Of a stretch of 64,000 nucleotides of DNA, positions 7,882 through 16,410 are shown piece after piece (position 1 is the first letter of the stretch; every line of letters starts with the position of its first letter). Made by a program: the position numbers and the translations under genes. The stretch lies in contig NZ_LNNH01000017.1 in assembly GCF_001542915.1 (NCBI RefSeq), forward strand, positions 53,547 to 117,546, read 5' to 3'. Under the pieces are notes generated by a model. It saw only the letters and a list, made by a program, of their open reading frames with translations, was not told the DNA's origin and did not search any database. The stretch is from Peribacillus simplex (GTDB taxonomy: Bacteria; Bacillota; Bacilli; Bacillales; DSM-1321).

Positions 7882-9330
7882 ATGGCCTTAGAAAACACAA
7901 AAAAAATGGTCAGCATGGATGAAATCAATCATTCTAAAAAAAAGAAGTTTAATATGCCGCATATTTATGTCATTTTATTCGCATTTATCTCACTTGCCGC
8001 CATCGCCACTTATTTCATTCCAGCAGGGGTTTATGAGCGAATTCCAGGTCCGGAGGGCAGGCTTACGATCAACCCACATTCCTATCAAACCGTTGAACAA
8101 ACACCTATTACGCCTGTTGATTTCATGACAGCTATACCAAAGGGCTTGATAGCTGCCGGAGAGGTTGTTTTTTTTACATTCATCATCGGAGGAATTTTCT
8201 CTGTACTTCGTAAAACAGGTTTGATTGAAATGGGAGTCGATCGATTGGCCCGGCGATTTTCATCAAAAAGCATGATGCTGATCCCCATCCTCACTTTCGT
8301 ATTTTCGATTATTTGCAGTTTGATCGGCACACAGGAATTATGCTTAGTGTATGTTCCCGTCATCCTCCCTCTTATGATTGCCTTAGGATTTGATTCCATG
8401 GTTGCCGTCTCAGTAGCCTTAGTAGCAACGACCGCTGGATTCATGACAGGTTTCCTTAATCCCGTCAACACCGGTTTAAGCCAGAAAATAGCAGGACTCC
8501 CCGTATATTCTGGCATCGAACTCAGGATCATCGCTTTTATCCTTTTCCTTTGCGCGGGGACGGCTTACATCATGCGCTATGCTAAAAAGGTTAAAGGCAA
8601 TCCCGTGTACAGTTTTGTATGGGAAGAAGACAAGGACAAACGGAGGCAATTTCTGAATAAACCCGAATCTGAAAAATATAAGGCGAATAATAAACAGAAA
8701 ATTGCTTCAATTGCCTTGTTTGGCTTTTTGATTCTCCTCGTATATGGCGTTTTAGCAAAAGGTTGGTTCATGTTGGAAATGGCGGGGCTTTTCATCATAA
8801 TGGGAATCGTGGTTGGTCTGATTGCCGGGTTAAACATCAACGAAATTTGTGAAGGATTTAACGAAGGATTCCGGGAAGTCTTGGTCGGCGCCATGATTGT
8901 AGGTGTGGCAAGGGCTGTCGCAGTTGTTATGGAGGACGGCCAAGTAATGGACACGATCGTTCATGGCCTCGGTAATCTTGTAGGGGACTTCCCCGCTGTA
9001 TTCAGCGCCATCGGCATGTTCATTGTCCAGATGTTATTCAGCCTTTTAATCCCATCCGGAAGCGGTCAAGCTCTGGTTACCATGCCCATCATGGCACCAT
9101 TGGCCGACATCATCGGCGTTACAAGACAAACAGCCGTGTTAGCCTATCAGTTGGCAGATGGAATTGGCAACATATTATATCCCACATCAGGCTATTTCAT
9201 GGCGACCCTTGCCTTATCGGGAGTTGCCTGGCAAAAATGGGTTCGCTTCTACCTCCCGTTGTTTTTTATCTGGTTCCTCCTATCTGGCACTTTTTTGATC
9301 ATCGCCCAAACCATTCAATGGAATGGTTAA
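7882..9330 (+). CDS. YfcC/ArcD-like (COG1288) carboxylate or amino-acid carrier
   Basis: A 482-residue polytopic membrane protein with about 11-12 hydrophobic segments, beginning after a short charged N-terminus (about 30 residues). The sequence follows the YfcC/YcgA group of the ion-transporter clan that also holds DcuC and AbgT carriers, for example SGSGQALVTMPIMAPLAD near residue 395 and NILYPTSGYFM near 430. Family members are annotated as C4-dicarboxylate or basic amino acid carriers, mostly without direct proof. The ATG at 7882 follows a GGGGGAATAAGA binding site. It stands alone and is followed by an unusual repeat array. Confidence 0.75.
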   Translation: MALENTKKMVSMDEINHSKKKKFNMPHIYVILFAFISLAAIATYFIPAGVYERIPGPEGRLTINPHSYQTVEQTPITPVDFMTAIPKGLIAAGEVVFFTFIIGGIFSVLRKTGLIEMGVDRLARRFSSKSMMLIPILTFVFSIICSLIGTQELCLVYVPVILPLMIALGFDSMVAVSVALVATTAGFMTGFLNPVNTGLSQKIAGLPVYSGIELRIIAFILFLCAGTAYIMRYAKKVKGNPVYSFVWEEDKDKRRQFLNKPESEKYKANNKQKIASIALFGFLILLVYGVLAKGWFMLEMAGLFIIMGIVVGLIAGLNINEICEGFNEGFREVLVGAMIVGVARAVAVVMEDGQVMDTIVHGLGNLVGDFPAVFSAIGMFIVQMLFSLLIPSGSGQALVTMPIMAPLADIIGVTRQTAVLAYQLADGIGNILYPTSGYFMATLALSGVAWQKWVRFYLPLFFIWFLLSGTFLIIAQTIQWNG

Positions 9331-9333
9331 TCG

Positions 9334-9647
9334 TGGTCGGATGATCCACGGGGACGAATTCCGCTCGATGTTGGTCGGATTATCCACATGGACGGACGGA
9401 TTTCGCTCGATGTTGGACGGATTATCCACGGGGACGGACGGATTTCGCTCGATGGTGGTCGGATGATCAACGGGGACGGACGGATTTCGCTCGATGGTGG
9501 GCGGATTATCCACATGGACGGACGAATTTCGCTCGATGGTGGTCGGATTATCCACACGGACGGACGAATTTCGCTCGATGGTGGACGGATTATGCACGGG
9601 GACGGACGGATTTCGCTCGATGGTGGTCGGATGATCTCCGAAGACGG
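9334..9647. repeat. 42-bp intergenic tandem repeat array, seven units plus partial
   Basis: Unit starts are at 9334 (38 bp, shortened), 9372, 9414, 9456, 9498, 9540 and 9582, with a partial unit at 9624. Each carries TGGTCGGATTATCCAC, then GGACGGACGG and TTTCGCTCGATGG, with a few substitutions. The period is a multiple of three without stop codons. Long ORFs therefore open by chance on both strands (9280-9597, 9327-9686, 9388-9786), and none has a binding site or a plausible protein. Similar words (GGACGGATTACGCTC) recur at 52752-52835. Confidence 0.9.
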
Positions 9648-9652
9648 ACTAA

Positions 9653-9684
9653 ATCCCCTCCTGATAAGGAAGGGGATGATTTTC
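9653..9684 (+). terminator. Possible terminator after the repeat array
   Basis: ATCCCCTCCT and AGGAAGGGGAT form a bulged stem followed by ATTTT. It abuts the stop of the convergent TrkA-C gene, so it could serve either strand weakly. Confidence 0.4.
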
Positions 9685-10387
9685 ATTCCTCTGCACTTTT
9701 CTTCTTCATCACTTCGATTTCATTTGAAAATGTTTCTTCGATTTCTTTTTTATTTCCATATAAAAACAAATTATCGCCCATTTTAATTTTATATTCACAT
9801 AGCTCTTTCCGATGTTTCACTTCTCCGCTTTCAATAAATAAAATATTGATATCGGCTTCTTGCGATAGGATATCAGCCACCTTGACGTCGATGTACTCAG
9901 ACTTTTCATATATATCAATCTTCATGAGTACATCATCATCTTCCAAAAATAGGATGTCTTCTATCGGATGTTCCCATAATTCATAGTGATTGTACATTTC
10001 ACTTTTCATTTTAGCCGAAAGTCGGTTATTCATGAACCTTGATTTGATAAGAACGGTCAATACAATCAATATTCCAATGATGATGCTCAATTCAGTCAAG
10101 CGCAGGTCATCACTAAGTAATGTACTGATTGATGAAATAATGACTGCAAGGGAGAAAACACCAAATAAAATTAAAAACATGCTTATTTTTCTTCGCACAG
10201 GGTGATCAATGATGGATTTTGATTCGTCCGTTGTGAACCCAGTCCCTGTCAGCATGGAAATCACTTGGAATCTGGCTACCTTTGACTTCAATCCAGTCAT
10301 CTTCAACAGCGTAACCGATATTTCAATAACCAGAGCAATAATTATCATATAAAGCAGCATAAACAATACATTCGTCAAAACGATCAC
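9683..10387 (-). CDS. Membrane protein with C-terminal TrkA-C (RCK_C) domain
   Basis: This 234-residue protein has three hydrophobic N-terminal segments (about residues 4-28, 65-85 and 95-115). A cytoplasmic part of about 110 residues ends in a TrkA-C/RCK_C-like fold (VKVADILSQEADINILFIE and KMGDNLFLYG). TrkA-C domains bind small ligands such as nucleotides in potassium channels and other transporters. The segment MLTGTGFTTDESKSIIDHPV between the first two membrane segments recalls Ktr/Trk channel loops, but the protein is too short to be a channel subunit of that kind. The start is GTG after AGGAGAGGAA. A transport regulatory role is plausible but unproven. Confidence 0.7.
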   Translation of the reverse strand: MIVLTNVLFMLLYMIIIALVIEISVTLLKMTGLKSKVARFQVISMLTGTGFTTDESKSIIDHPVRRKISMFLILFGVFSLAVIISSISTLLSDDLRLTELSIIIGILIVLTVLIKSRFMNNRLSAKMKSEMYNHYELWEHPIEDILFLEDDDVLMKIDIYEKSEYIDVKVADILSQEADINILFIESGEVKHRKELCEYKIKMGDNLFLYGNKKEIEETFSNEIEVMKKKSAEE

Positions 10388-10493
10388 TTCCTCTCCTATG
10401 GTTTACCCAAACCAAGCTAAAAGCAATCCCCTTCGTTTTCGTATGTTTTCCCTCTATATATTCGCTTGTTGCCCACAACTTTCCTCGCATAAA

Positions 10494-10522
10494 AAAACAC
10501 AGTAAAAGGCATACTGTGTTTT
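10494..10522. terminator. Bidirectional-looking terminator upstream of the TrkA-C gene, downstream of yojO
   Basis: AAAACACAGTA and TACTGTGTTTT enclose a 7-nt loop with A and T flanks. On the minus strand it terminates the yojN-yojO unit. Confidence 0.8.
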
Positions 10523-10542
10523 GATATTCGTTCAGCTTTCCA

Positions 10543-12459
10543 TTAAATCGTCTTCAGTAATAGTTTTTTCAAAAGCGGTGTAAATTGTTCCGGCAACTCA
10601 GCTACACTCGGAACCATCAGGCGCTCCTTGCCATAGATGTTTTTCATCGTCATCTCTTCGCTTTCTTCAATCGTTCCGTCGGCTAAAAACAGGCCAATGA
10701 CCTCTATTCCTTTTTTTCTGGCTTCGGATACGGCAAGATGCGTATCGACAATTCCATTTTGGTCATAATCGCTAGCTGCCGGCTCACCGTCGGAAAACAC
10801 GAGCAAGAAACGGTTTTTTTCTCGTCTTTTTTCCAATTCCATTGCCGCAACCCTGATACTGTATCCGTCACGGTTGTCTTCCTCCGGTTCAAGCTGCATG
10901 ATTTTTGCTCCCGAGTTCAAATGGAACGAATCGGAATGGGACTGGATCACGTGGAAGTAATTCGGCTGATAGCCCTCCCTCACCTCATTTGCGTCTTCCC
11001 AAAAACCAACGATCGAGTGGGGGATCCTTAGCTTTTTCAGCACTTCATGGAACAGGGCGACTCCCCGTTTCGTTTCATCCATTTTGTTGTGCATCGAAGC
11101 CGAGCAATCGATTAGTAGTGTAAATACGGCATCCAATTCATTGGAATCTTGGTTCTTTTTATAGAAAACCCTTGGATTTTCATCGAGTACAAGCGGCAGC
11201 AGCTTCTGCGATAAACGACCAAAAAGCAAATCTTTTCTAGGTGCATTCTTTTTATTTTCAAGTGTCTTTTCAATCGTGCTCGAAAGTTTCCGCTTGAATG
11301 GCTCAATATCCGCGACAAACTCACGGTACCGTTTTTCTTCGGCAGGAGTGGGCACTTTTGCTTCTTTGATGACTTGGACGACGTCTTTATTGTCTTCACC
11401 AAATGGGTGTTCACCACTTTTTCCGACGTTCGTTTGCTTCTTCTCAAGCGTTTCCTGCTGATTGTATTCCTTTTGCTGACTTTCCCCTGATGAACCTTGA
11501 ATCGATGCCAATGCTTGATCGGCATCTTCCGCTTCACGTGCCCCCCCGCCCATCAGGCTTGTTTTCGTACCTTGCTCCAATTCAAATTGCAGGAAGGTCG
11601 AGTTACTCTCGCCATTCTTGTTTTCCCGATGCCATGTCGAGAATTTTTCATCAATGAACTCGCTCTTCTCTTCATCCACATCTTCCGTATCATCGTTGTT
11701 CAGTTCATCATTCCTCGTCAGCTCATCAAATAAGGAGTTCGCTTTGTACTTATCGACATGGGCGATCGGGAAGATGAAATATTCATTCATCGTATCCTGA
11801 TATTCATCGTTCACCCGAAAAATGATTTGCTCGCAAATTCTTGTGATATCATCCGTTTTCCTCGCTTCGAAAACGGAATGGATGTACGGTTTGATTTTCT
11901 CCAGCTCTTCCAGCTGCCGGATGTTGGCTCTCGGAAAAATCGGATCTGGCCGGTCTGATTGAAGCAGCAAATAGATGAGGCAGTATAATTCATCCAGGGC
12001 AAAGCTTCTTGTGACATTCGTCGCTAATTGACTTTCGAAATATTGTTTAAGGTATGTGCCCCTTACCGAAAACCAGCTTTTCGTGCCCGGCCTTTCTTTC
12101 TTCACCAGCTCTTCCAAGCGCATGTCTTCCAATAATGCGAACAATTGGGCAGCAAACTTCGGAATCGAGGTTTCTGCCATCATGTCCTGATAATCCTTCA
12201 TGCTTTTAATGGCTGAATAATGCAGCGTCCCTATCGTTCTTAGGAGGACGTCCGTTTTTAAGCCCGCTTCCTTCACTTCCTTATTGCCATTTTCCCAAAA
12301 ATGGCTTGCTGTGACCTTATTCTCGATCAAGTCGATGAAGGAGCCATAATTGTATTCGAATTCAAGATCCGGAATGCCGGATAAGACTGTCGAAAGATCC
12401 TGCAGCTGCAAAAATAGAGCCGTATCGATTATTGAATCATTGAACCGGATATACTTCAT
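10543..12459 (-). CDS. yojO: VWA-domain protein, YojO (NorD/CobT-like)
   Basis: A 638-residue cytoplasmic protein whose last 200 residues form a von Willebrand factor A domain. The metal-ion adhesion motif DxSxS appears as LIDCSASMHNK near residue 450. The middle (about 255-400) is acidic, low in complexity and probably disordered. The gene follows the MoxR-type ATPase by 15 bp, the standard pairing in which a MoxR AAA+ ATPase and a VWA partner remodel or activate a client enzyme. The pair corresponds to B. subtilis yojN-yojO and to norQ-norD. No client such as a nitric oxide reductase is adjacent, so the target is unknown. Confidence 0.8.
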   Translation of the reverse strand: MKYIRFNDSIIDTALFLQLQDLSTVLSGIPDLEFEYNYGSFIDLIENKVTASHFWENGNKEVKEAGLKTDVLLRTIGTLHYSAIKSMKDYQDMMAETSIPKFAAQLFALLEDMRLEELVKKERPGTKSWFSVRGTYLKQYFESQLATNVTRSFALDELYCLIYLLLQSDRPDPIFPRANIRQLEELEKIKPYIHSVFEARKTDDITRICEQIIFRVNDEYQDTMNEYFIFPIAHVDKYKANSLFDELTRNDELNNDDTEDVDEEKSEFIDEKFSTWHRENKNGESNSTFLQFELEQGTKTSLMGGGAREAEDADQALASIQGSSGESQQKEYNQQETLEKKQTNVGKSGEHPFGEDNKDVVQVIKEAKVPTPAEEKRYREFVADIEPFKRKLSSTIEKTLENKKNAPRKDLLFGRLSQKLLPLVLDENPRVFYKKNQDSNELDAVFTLLIDCSASMHNKMDETKRGVALFHEVLKKLRIPHSIVGFWEDANEVREGYQPNYFHVIQSHSDSFHLNSGAKIMQLEPEEDNRDGYSIRVAAMELEKRREKNRFLLVFSDGEPAASDYDQNGIVDTHLAVSEARKKGIEVIGLFLADGTIEESEEMTMKNIYGKERLMVPSVAELPEQFTPLLKKLLLKTI

Positions 12460-12474
12460 GAGGCATTCTCCTAG

Positions 12475-13341
12475 TTAGAATAATGTGTCCGCCAGATTCT
12501 TCACAAACTCACGCTCCCGCTCCTCGTCCAATTTATCGACGATCGAACGGAGGATCGCCCGTTTCGGCGGGATTAGAACACTCAGATCACAAGCATCAAG
12601 CAACGCCCGGATCGACGCGGCATCTTCGGCAACCTTTCCTTGATTGACAGCGTTTATCAAATCACTCGACAGCTTGACGAACAAGTCTATATTTCTTGGA
12701 TCCTGCAGCTTCGTATTGGTCTCGATCAATTGCTTTAGCTGTTCCCCTTCAATGTAGGGAACCTCTATGACGACAAACCTATTTTTCAGCGCTTCATTCA
12801 GCGGAACCGTCCCTACGTATCCTTCATTGATCGCCGCAATCACATTAAAGCCATCTTTCGCCGTGATGACCTCGTTCGTGAAGGGGTTCGTTATCGTCCG
12901 CCTGTAATCGAGCACTCCATTGATCAGCGGCAGTGTTTCCGGTTTCGCCATGTTGATTTCATCTATGTATAAAAAATGCCCGTAATTCATCGAATTGATC
13001 ACAGGTCCGGGAACGAATTCTATCACCTGTTTTTCCTCTTTATAAGATAATGTCTTGAAGCCCAATAAGCTTTCGGCATCCAAATCGACCGAGCAGTTGA
13101 CACTGAACATCGGCTGGTTGAATAGATGTGATAATGTCTCGGCAAACTTTGTTTTCCCCGCCCCTGTCGGCCCTTTCAAGAGGATGTTCTTCCCCATGCT
13201 CAAGGCGCTGATGGCATCCACCATCAAGTCCATCTCCGGAGGCAAATAGCCGCCCGGCCGAATCAATTCCTCAAATTGAGCAGGATTTTTCTTATTTACT
13301 TCTAATATATTAGCGATTTCTTTTGGCAATTCATTGATCAT
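12475..13341 (-). CDS. yojN: MoxR-family AAA+ ATPase, YojN (NorQ-like)
   Basis: A 288-residue AAA+ ATPase of the MoxR/NorQ group. Walker A is GPTGAGKT (about residues 55-62) and Walker B is YIDEIN (about 122). The arginine-rich C-terminus (RAILRSIVDKL) fits the lid region. These ATPases form rings that act with VWA proteins to mature enzyme complexes. The frame extends upstream to 13455, but that extension has no binding site. The ATG at 13339-13341 (MINELPKE) is preceded by AAGGGGTGTAGGAAC and agrees with family length. It is co-transcribed with yojO. Confidence 0.85.
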   Translation of the reverse strand: MINELPKEIANILEVNKKNPAQFEELIRPGGYLPPEMDLMVDAISALSMGKNILLKGPTGAGKTKFAETLSHLFNQPMFSVNCSVDLDAESLLGFKTLSYKEEKQVIEFVPGPVINSMNYGHFLYIDEINMAKPETLPLINGVLDYRRTITNPFTNEVITAKDGFNVIAAINEGYVGTVPLNEALKNRFVVIEVPYIEGEQLKQLIETNTKLQDPRNIDLFVKLSSDLINAVNQGKVAEDAASIRALLDACDLSVLIPPKRAILRSIVDKLDEEREREFVKNLADTLF

Positions 13342-13435
13342 TATGTTCCTACACCCCTTTTTGTACATTTTAAGGCTCTTTCCTATTAAAAACAAACACG
13401 AAGAAAAAGACCAGTCATACAAAGCGCGAGAAAGA

Positions 13436-13477
13436 AAAAAACCGATTTTCCACATGCTATGGAAATCGGTTTTTTTC
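13436..13477 (-). terminator. Terminator at the end of the polysaccharide operon
   Basis: Arms AAAAACCGATTTTCCA and TGGAAATCGGTTTTT flank a short loop. On the minus strand a run of seven T follows. It lies just past the last operon gene, and a symmetrical A-run suggests it may also act on the other strand. Confidence 0.85.
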
Positions 13478-13479
13478 TT

Positions 13480-13995
13480 TTACTTTTCTATATTTACACT
13501 GGGTACTCCGACTGCCGTGCAATGATCGGGAACGGATTTCAAAACGACTGCATTTGCCCCCACTTTCGAATTCGTGCCGATCCGGATGCCACCCAATATT
13601 TTAGCGCCCGCACCAATATAGGCGTGATCACAAATCTCAGGGGCTTTTTTATTTTCTTTATTTTGCCCGAATGTTACTTGGTGCAAGATTGTGACATGGT
13701 CGCCGATACGAGCATATGGGTTGATAAGAATGCCCTTAGCTCCATGAGGCAGACGTAAGTCCTTTCCAATTTGACATTGCGCAGGAAATTCACAGTTCAT
13801 GAACAGTCTTATGATCAACAAATCAATCATGCGGTACAAAATCCATAATAGTTGCTTTAAGACAGGAATCTTCACTTTATAGTAAATGATATTGCCTATT
13901 CGATAAACAAACATGACCATCACTCCGTGAATTCCGCCGAGCCTCCCCCAGTTATTAAACAACGCCAATTTATTTAACCATTTAAATAACCCCAT
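13480..13995 (-). CDS. Serine acetyltransferase-like hexapeptide O-acetyltransferase
   Basis: A 171-residue protein ending in left-handed beta-helix hexapeptide repeats (ILINPYARIGDHVTILHQ, IGAGAKILGGIRIGTNSKVG). It has the CysE-like His in TILHQVTFGQ. The N-terminal 60 residues include a hydrophobic amphipathic stretch, as in membrane-associated polysaccharide acetyltransferases. As the last gene of the surface polysaccharide operon it most likely O-acetylates a sugar of the repeat unit, rather than serine for cysteine synthesis. The start ATG follows AGGAGGTTTAGT, 10 bp after the upstream gene. Confidence 0.8.
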   Translation of the reverse strand: MGLFKWLNKLALFNNWGRLGGIHGVMVMFVYRIGNIIYYKVKIPVLKQLLWILYRMIDLLIIRLFMNCEFPAQCQIGKDLRLPHGAKGILINPYARIGDHVTILHQVTFGQNKENKKAPEICDHAYIGAGAKILGGIRIGTNSKVGANAVVLKSVPDHCTAVGVPSVNIEK

Positions 13996-14005
13996 ACTAA
14001 ACCTC

Positions 14006-15127
14006 CTAGGAGCGTGACTCTAATTTATCAAACAGAGTTCGTAATTTTCCTTCTTCTTTTTCCCAGTTGTATTCTTGTTTATAGGCAGTGTTGCCTCGTT
14101 CCCCCATCTGTGCTGCCATGCCAGGGGAATCCAGTAAATCAACCGCTTTTTGAACGACATCATCGATATCGGATACATCGACCGACATGCCACAGTTCCA
14201 TTTTTCCAGTTCATCTTGAATCAGAAAATCAGAAACCAGGAAGGGAATGCCTGCCGCCATATATTCAAAGCATTTTGTCGTTTTACCGCCGATGAAATTC
14301 GGATTGGGAACTAAAAATGCCATTCCTACATGTGCCCTCTGAATCGCTTCAAACGCTTTATCAAAGGCCATTCCACCCTCAAGACTGACATATTCGCCCA
14401 AGTCGTTATCAAGAATGAAGGTTTTCAATTGTCCAATATACTCTTCACTGCCCGTTCCGATGATCTTCATGTGAAATGTTTTCTTTACTTCCACTAACCT
14501 TTTAGCGAGATGGAGCATCGTTTCCCCGCCACGAATAGCTGAAATGCTCCCTAGATAAATGAAAGTGAACACATCTTCTTTCGTGACATTTTCTTTCATA
14601 AAAGGGACCTTCGGGTAATTATACACATCGACCGTTGGACATGTCAGGAATCGATAGTCATCTTTATACGTACTTTCTGCGAACACGACGCCGCTGCAGG
14701 ATTTTAGCAATTTCCTTTCCAACTGCCGATACATATTCAATGCAAAACCAGGGATCTTTTTCCTCATGAGAACCTTTGGTACATTTTCATGCATGTCATA
14801 TACGATGACGGGCCGATAGTGAGGAATCCATCTTATGATTTTCATTAAAATGAGCAGCTCTGGATCGTGAAACTGAATCACATCAGGTTTCTCTTTCTTA
14901 ATCTTCTTATATAATGGTATCCAGTTTAACGCCCTTTTTTTCTTTGGCCGTTTAGGTAACAATTCCACCTCTATATTGGGCGGGATGTTACCCGGGATTA
15001 GATTATTTTCAACCGCTATATGCTTGACCTTGTATTTTCCTGTTCCTCCATGAGTGAATGCTTGCCGAAAATATATTCTCGTATCACTCCATGGATGAAC
15101 CGAACTAATATTATAAAATAACTTCAT
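14006..15127 (-). CDS. Glycosyltransferase family 4-like (polysaccharide operon)
   Basis: A 373-residue GT-B fold transferase. The N-terminal part has the acceptor-domain pattern KEKPDVIQFHDPELL (about 95) and VYDMHENVP. The C-terminal donor domain has YLGSISAIRGGETMLHLAK (about 190) and the nucleotide-sugar motif KCFEYMAAGIPFLVSD (about 285-300). It should add one sugar to the lipid-linked repeat unit on the cytoplasmic face. The sugar cannot be told from sequence. The ATG overlaps the stop of the upstream polymerase gene (ATGA) and follows AAGGAGTTAAC, so the two are coupled. Confidence 0.85.
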   Translation of the reverse strand: MKLFYNISSVHPWSDTRIYFRQAFTHGGTGKYKVKHIAVENNLIPGNIPPNIEVELLPKRPKKKRALNWIPLYKKIKKEKPDVIQFHDPELLILMKIIRWIPHYRPVIVYDMHENVPKVLMRKKIPGFALNMYRQLERKLLKSCSGVVFAESTYKDDYRFLTCPTVDVYNYPKVPFMKENVTKEDVFTFIYLGSISAIRGGETMLHLAKRLVEVKKTFHMKIIGTGSEEYIGQLKTFILDNDLGEYVSLEGGMAFDKAFEAIQRAHVGMAFLVPNPNFIGGKTTKCFEYMAAGIPFLVSDFLIQDELEKWNCGMSVDVSDIDDVVQKAVDLLDSPGMAAQMGERGNTAYKQEYNWEKEEGKLRTLFDKLESRS

Positions 15128-16410
15128 TTGTTAACTCCTTTTTGTGTATCCGCCCCTGGCAATGCATACATGATAAGGAAGGTAAATACCATCCCGCCTG
15201 TAACAAACGTAGTGGTAAGCGAAGTATCCGCTAAACACCAGGCAGGTATGACAAACAGGATGATTCCAAACCGCCGCCACTTTACATCCTCGGTAAGACT
15301 GTCATAAATCCATAATAAAACCGACAAAATCCCTGTATACATGAACAAACCAATATAACCAAAATTAGCAAAAGCATCGGCGAACATATTCGCATTAGCG
15401 GCCATTTGCGGCCGGCCAAAGTACTCTGTACCGATAATATAGGGCGGACTCCTGTCATAGACAGGATCAATGAATCTTTCTAAAATGTTATACGATAGCA
15501 ACGCTTTTGGATGGGTTGAAAAAAAGTCGATATAATAGGTTGTCAGCAAACCCGGTGTGATGATCATCCTTCTGGCGAATAAATTGGATAAATAAGCCTG
15601 ATCAAGGATGAAATCCAGGAGAATGCTGATGCCCAGCAGCGAGCACAGGCTCAAGCAAAAATATATGGCGAAATTCCGCCCTTTATCATGGGACGCAATA
15701 AATACCATAATTAACAAAAACGTCGATAATAGCGTCGATTTCAACCCGTTTGTGGTGTACAAAAGGTATTGCAGGGCCAGGCCGAGAAACACATAGCTAA
15801 ATTTCTTCCGGCATAAACCGAAGGCCACGATAAGGGGGTTCCATACTTTTGCGAGCCACTGGATGATATATCCTCCAGCAGGCGTTAGCTTGACTCGTGA
15901 AATCATTCGTTTATCATAAATATCCTCGGCATCTATCGGAGGCTTCAGGCTGATTCCACCCGAAACCATGAAGGTATAAAGGAAAAAAATCAGCAGTGAA
16001 ACAATGAAAACGACTTTTAATAGGCCCATTTTCATATGCGCGGGTGTAAACTTCAACGCCGGCAGGCGATTTACGTTTCCAATGATCAGTAAACATAGAA
16101 ATAACATCGTATTCGTATAGATAAATTTAGGCTGTATATCACTAAATAAATAATTCGGAACCCAAGCTACCGGTATATACACAATGAAATATAAAATCCA
16201 AAAAACGAGTTCTGAAGGCTTTTGCAGATCATTTTTGGTGAATAGGACAGGCAATAGGATAAAAAACATTGAATAGGCTATCATCCCTGCGGTCGGAGGT
16301 CCCCGGAAAACGAAGCCCATATACCCATATTCAGGAGAAATGAAATGAACGTAGGAAATATCAAGTAACAAAACGTACAATCCCACTAAAATGATTTGGA
16401 TAAGCTTCAT
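15124..16410 (-). CDS. Wzy-like repeat-unit polymerase
   Basis: A 428-residue integral membrane protein with roughly ten to twelve hydrophobic segments and a large external loop at about residues 265-330 (PKALLSYNILERFIDPVYD), typical of Wzy/O-antigen polymerases. These enzymes join lipid-linked repeat units at the outer face of the membrane. Wzy proteins have little sequence conservation, so the call rests on topology and on its place between flippase and glycosyltransferase genes. It overlaps both neighbours by four bases, so translation is coupled through the operon. Confidence 0.72.
   Translation of the reverse strand: MKLIQIILVGLYVLLLDISYVHFISPEYGYMGFVFRGPPTAGMIAYSMFFILLPVLFTKNDLQKPSELVFWILYFIVYIPVAWVPNYLFSDIQPKFIYTNTMLFLCLLIIGNVNRLPALKFTPAHMKMGLLKVVFIVSLLIFFLYTFMVSGGISLKPPIDAEDIYDKRMISRVKLTPAGGYIIQWLAKVWNPLIVAFGLCRKKFSYVFLGLALQYLLYTTNGLKSTLLSTFLLIMVFIASHDKGRNFAIYFCLSLCSLLGISILLDFILDQAYLSNLFARRMIITPGLLTTYYIDFFSTHPKALLSYNILERFIDPVYDRSPPYIIGTEYFGRPQMAANANMFADAFANFGYIGLFMYTGILSVLLWIYDSLTEDVKWRRFGIILFVIPAWCLADTSLTTTFVTGGMVFTFLIMYALPGADTQKGVNK

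Noticed and set aside
9334-9647. CRISPR array
   Set aside because: Units are contiguous and nearly identical with no unique spacers, and no cas genes are nearby.
9280-9786. Long ORFs on both strands (9280-9597, 9327-9686, 9388-9786) with repeated residues
   Set aside because: They exist only because the 42-bp repeat is a multiple of three without stops. No binding site precedes them and both strands are equally open.
13480-13995. CysE-type serine acetyltransferase for cysteine synthesis
   Set aside because: The position at the end of a polysaccharide operon and the membrane-associated N-terminus favour sugar O-acetylation over serine acetylation.
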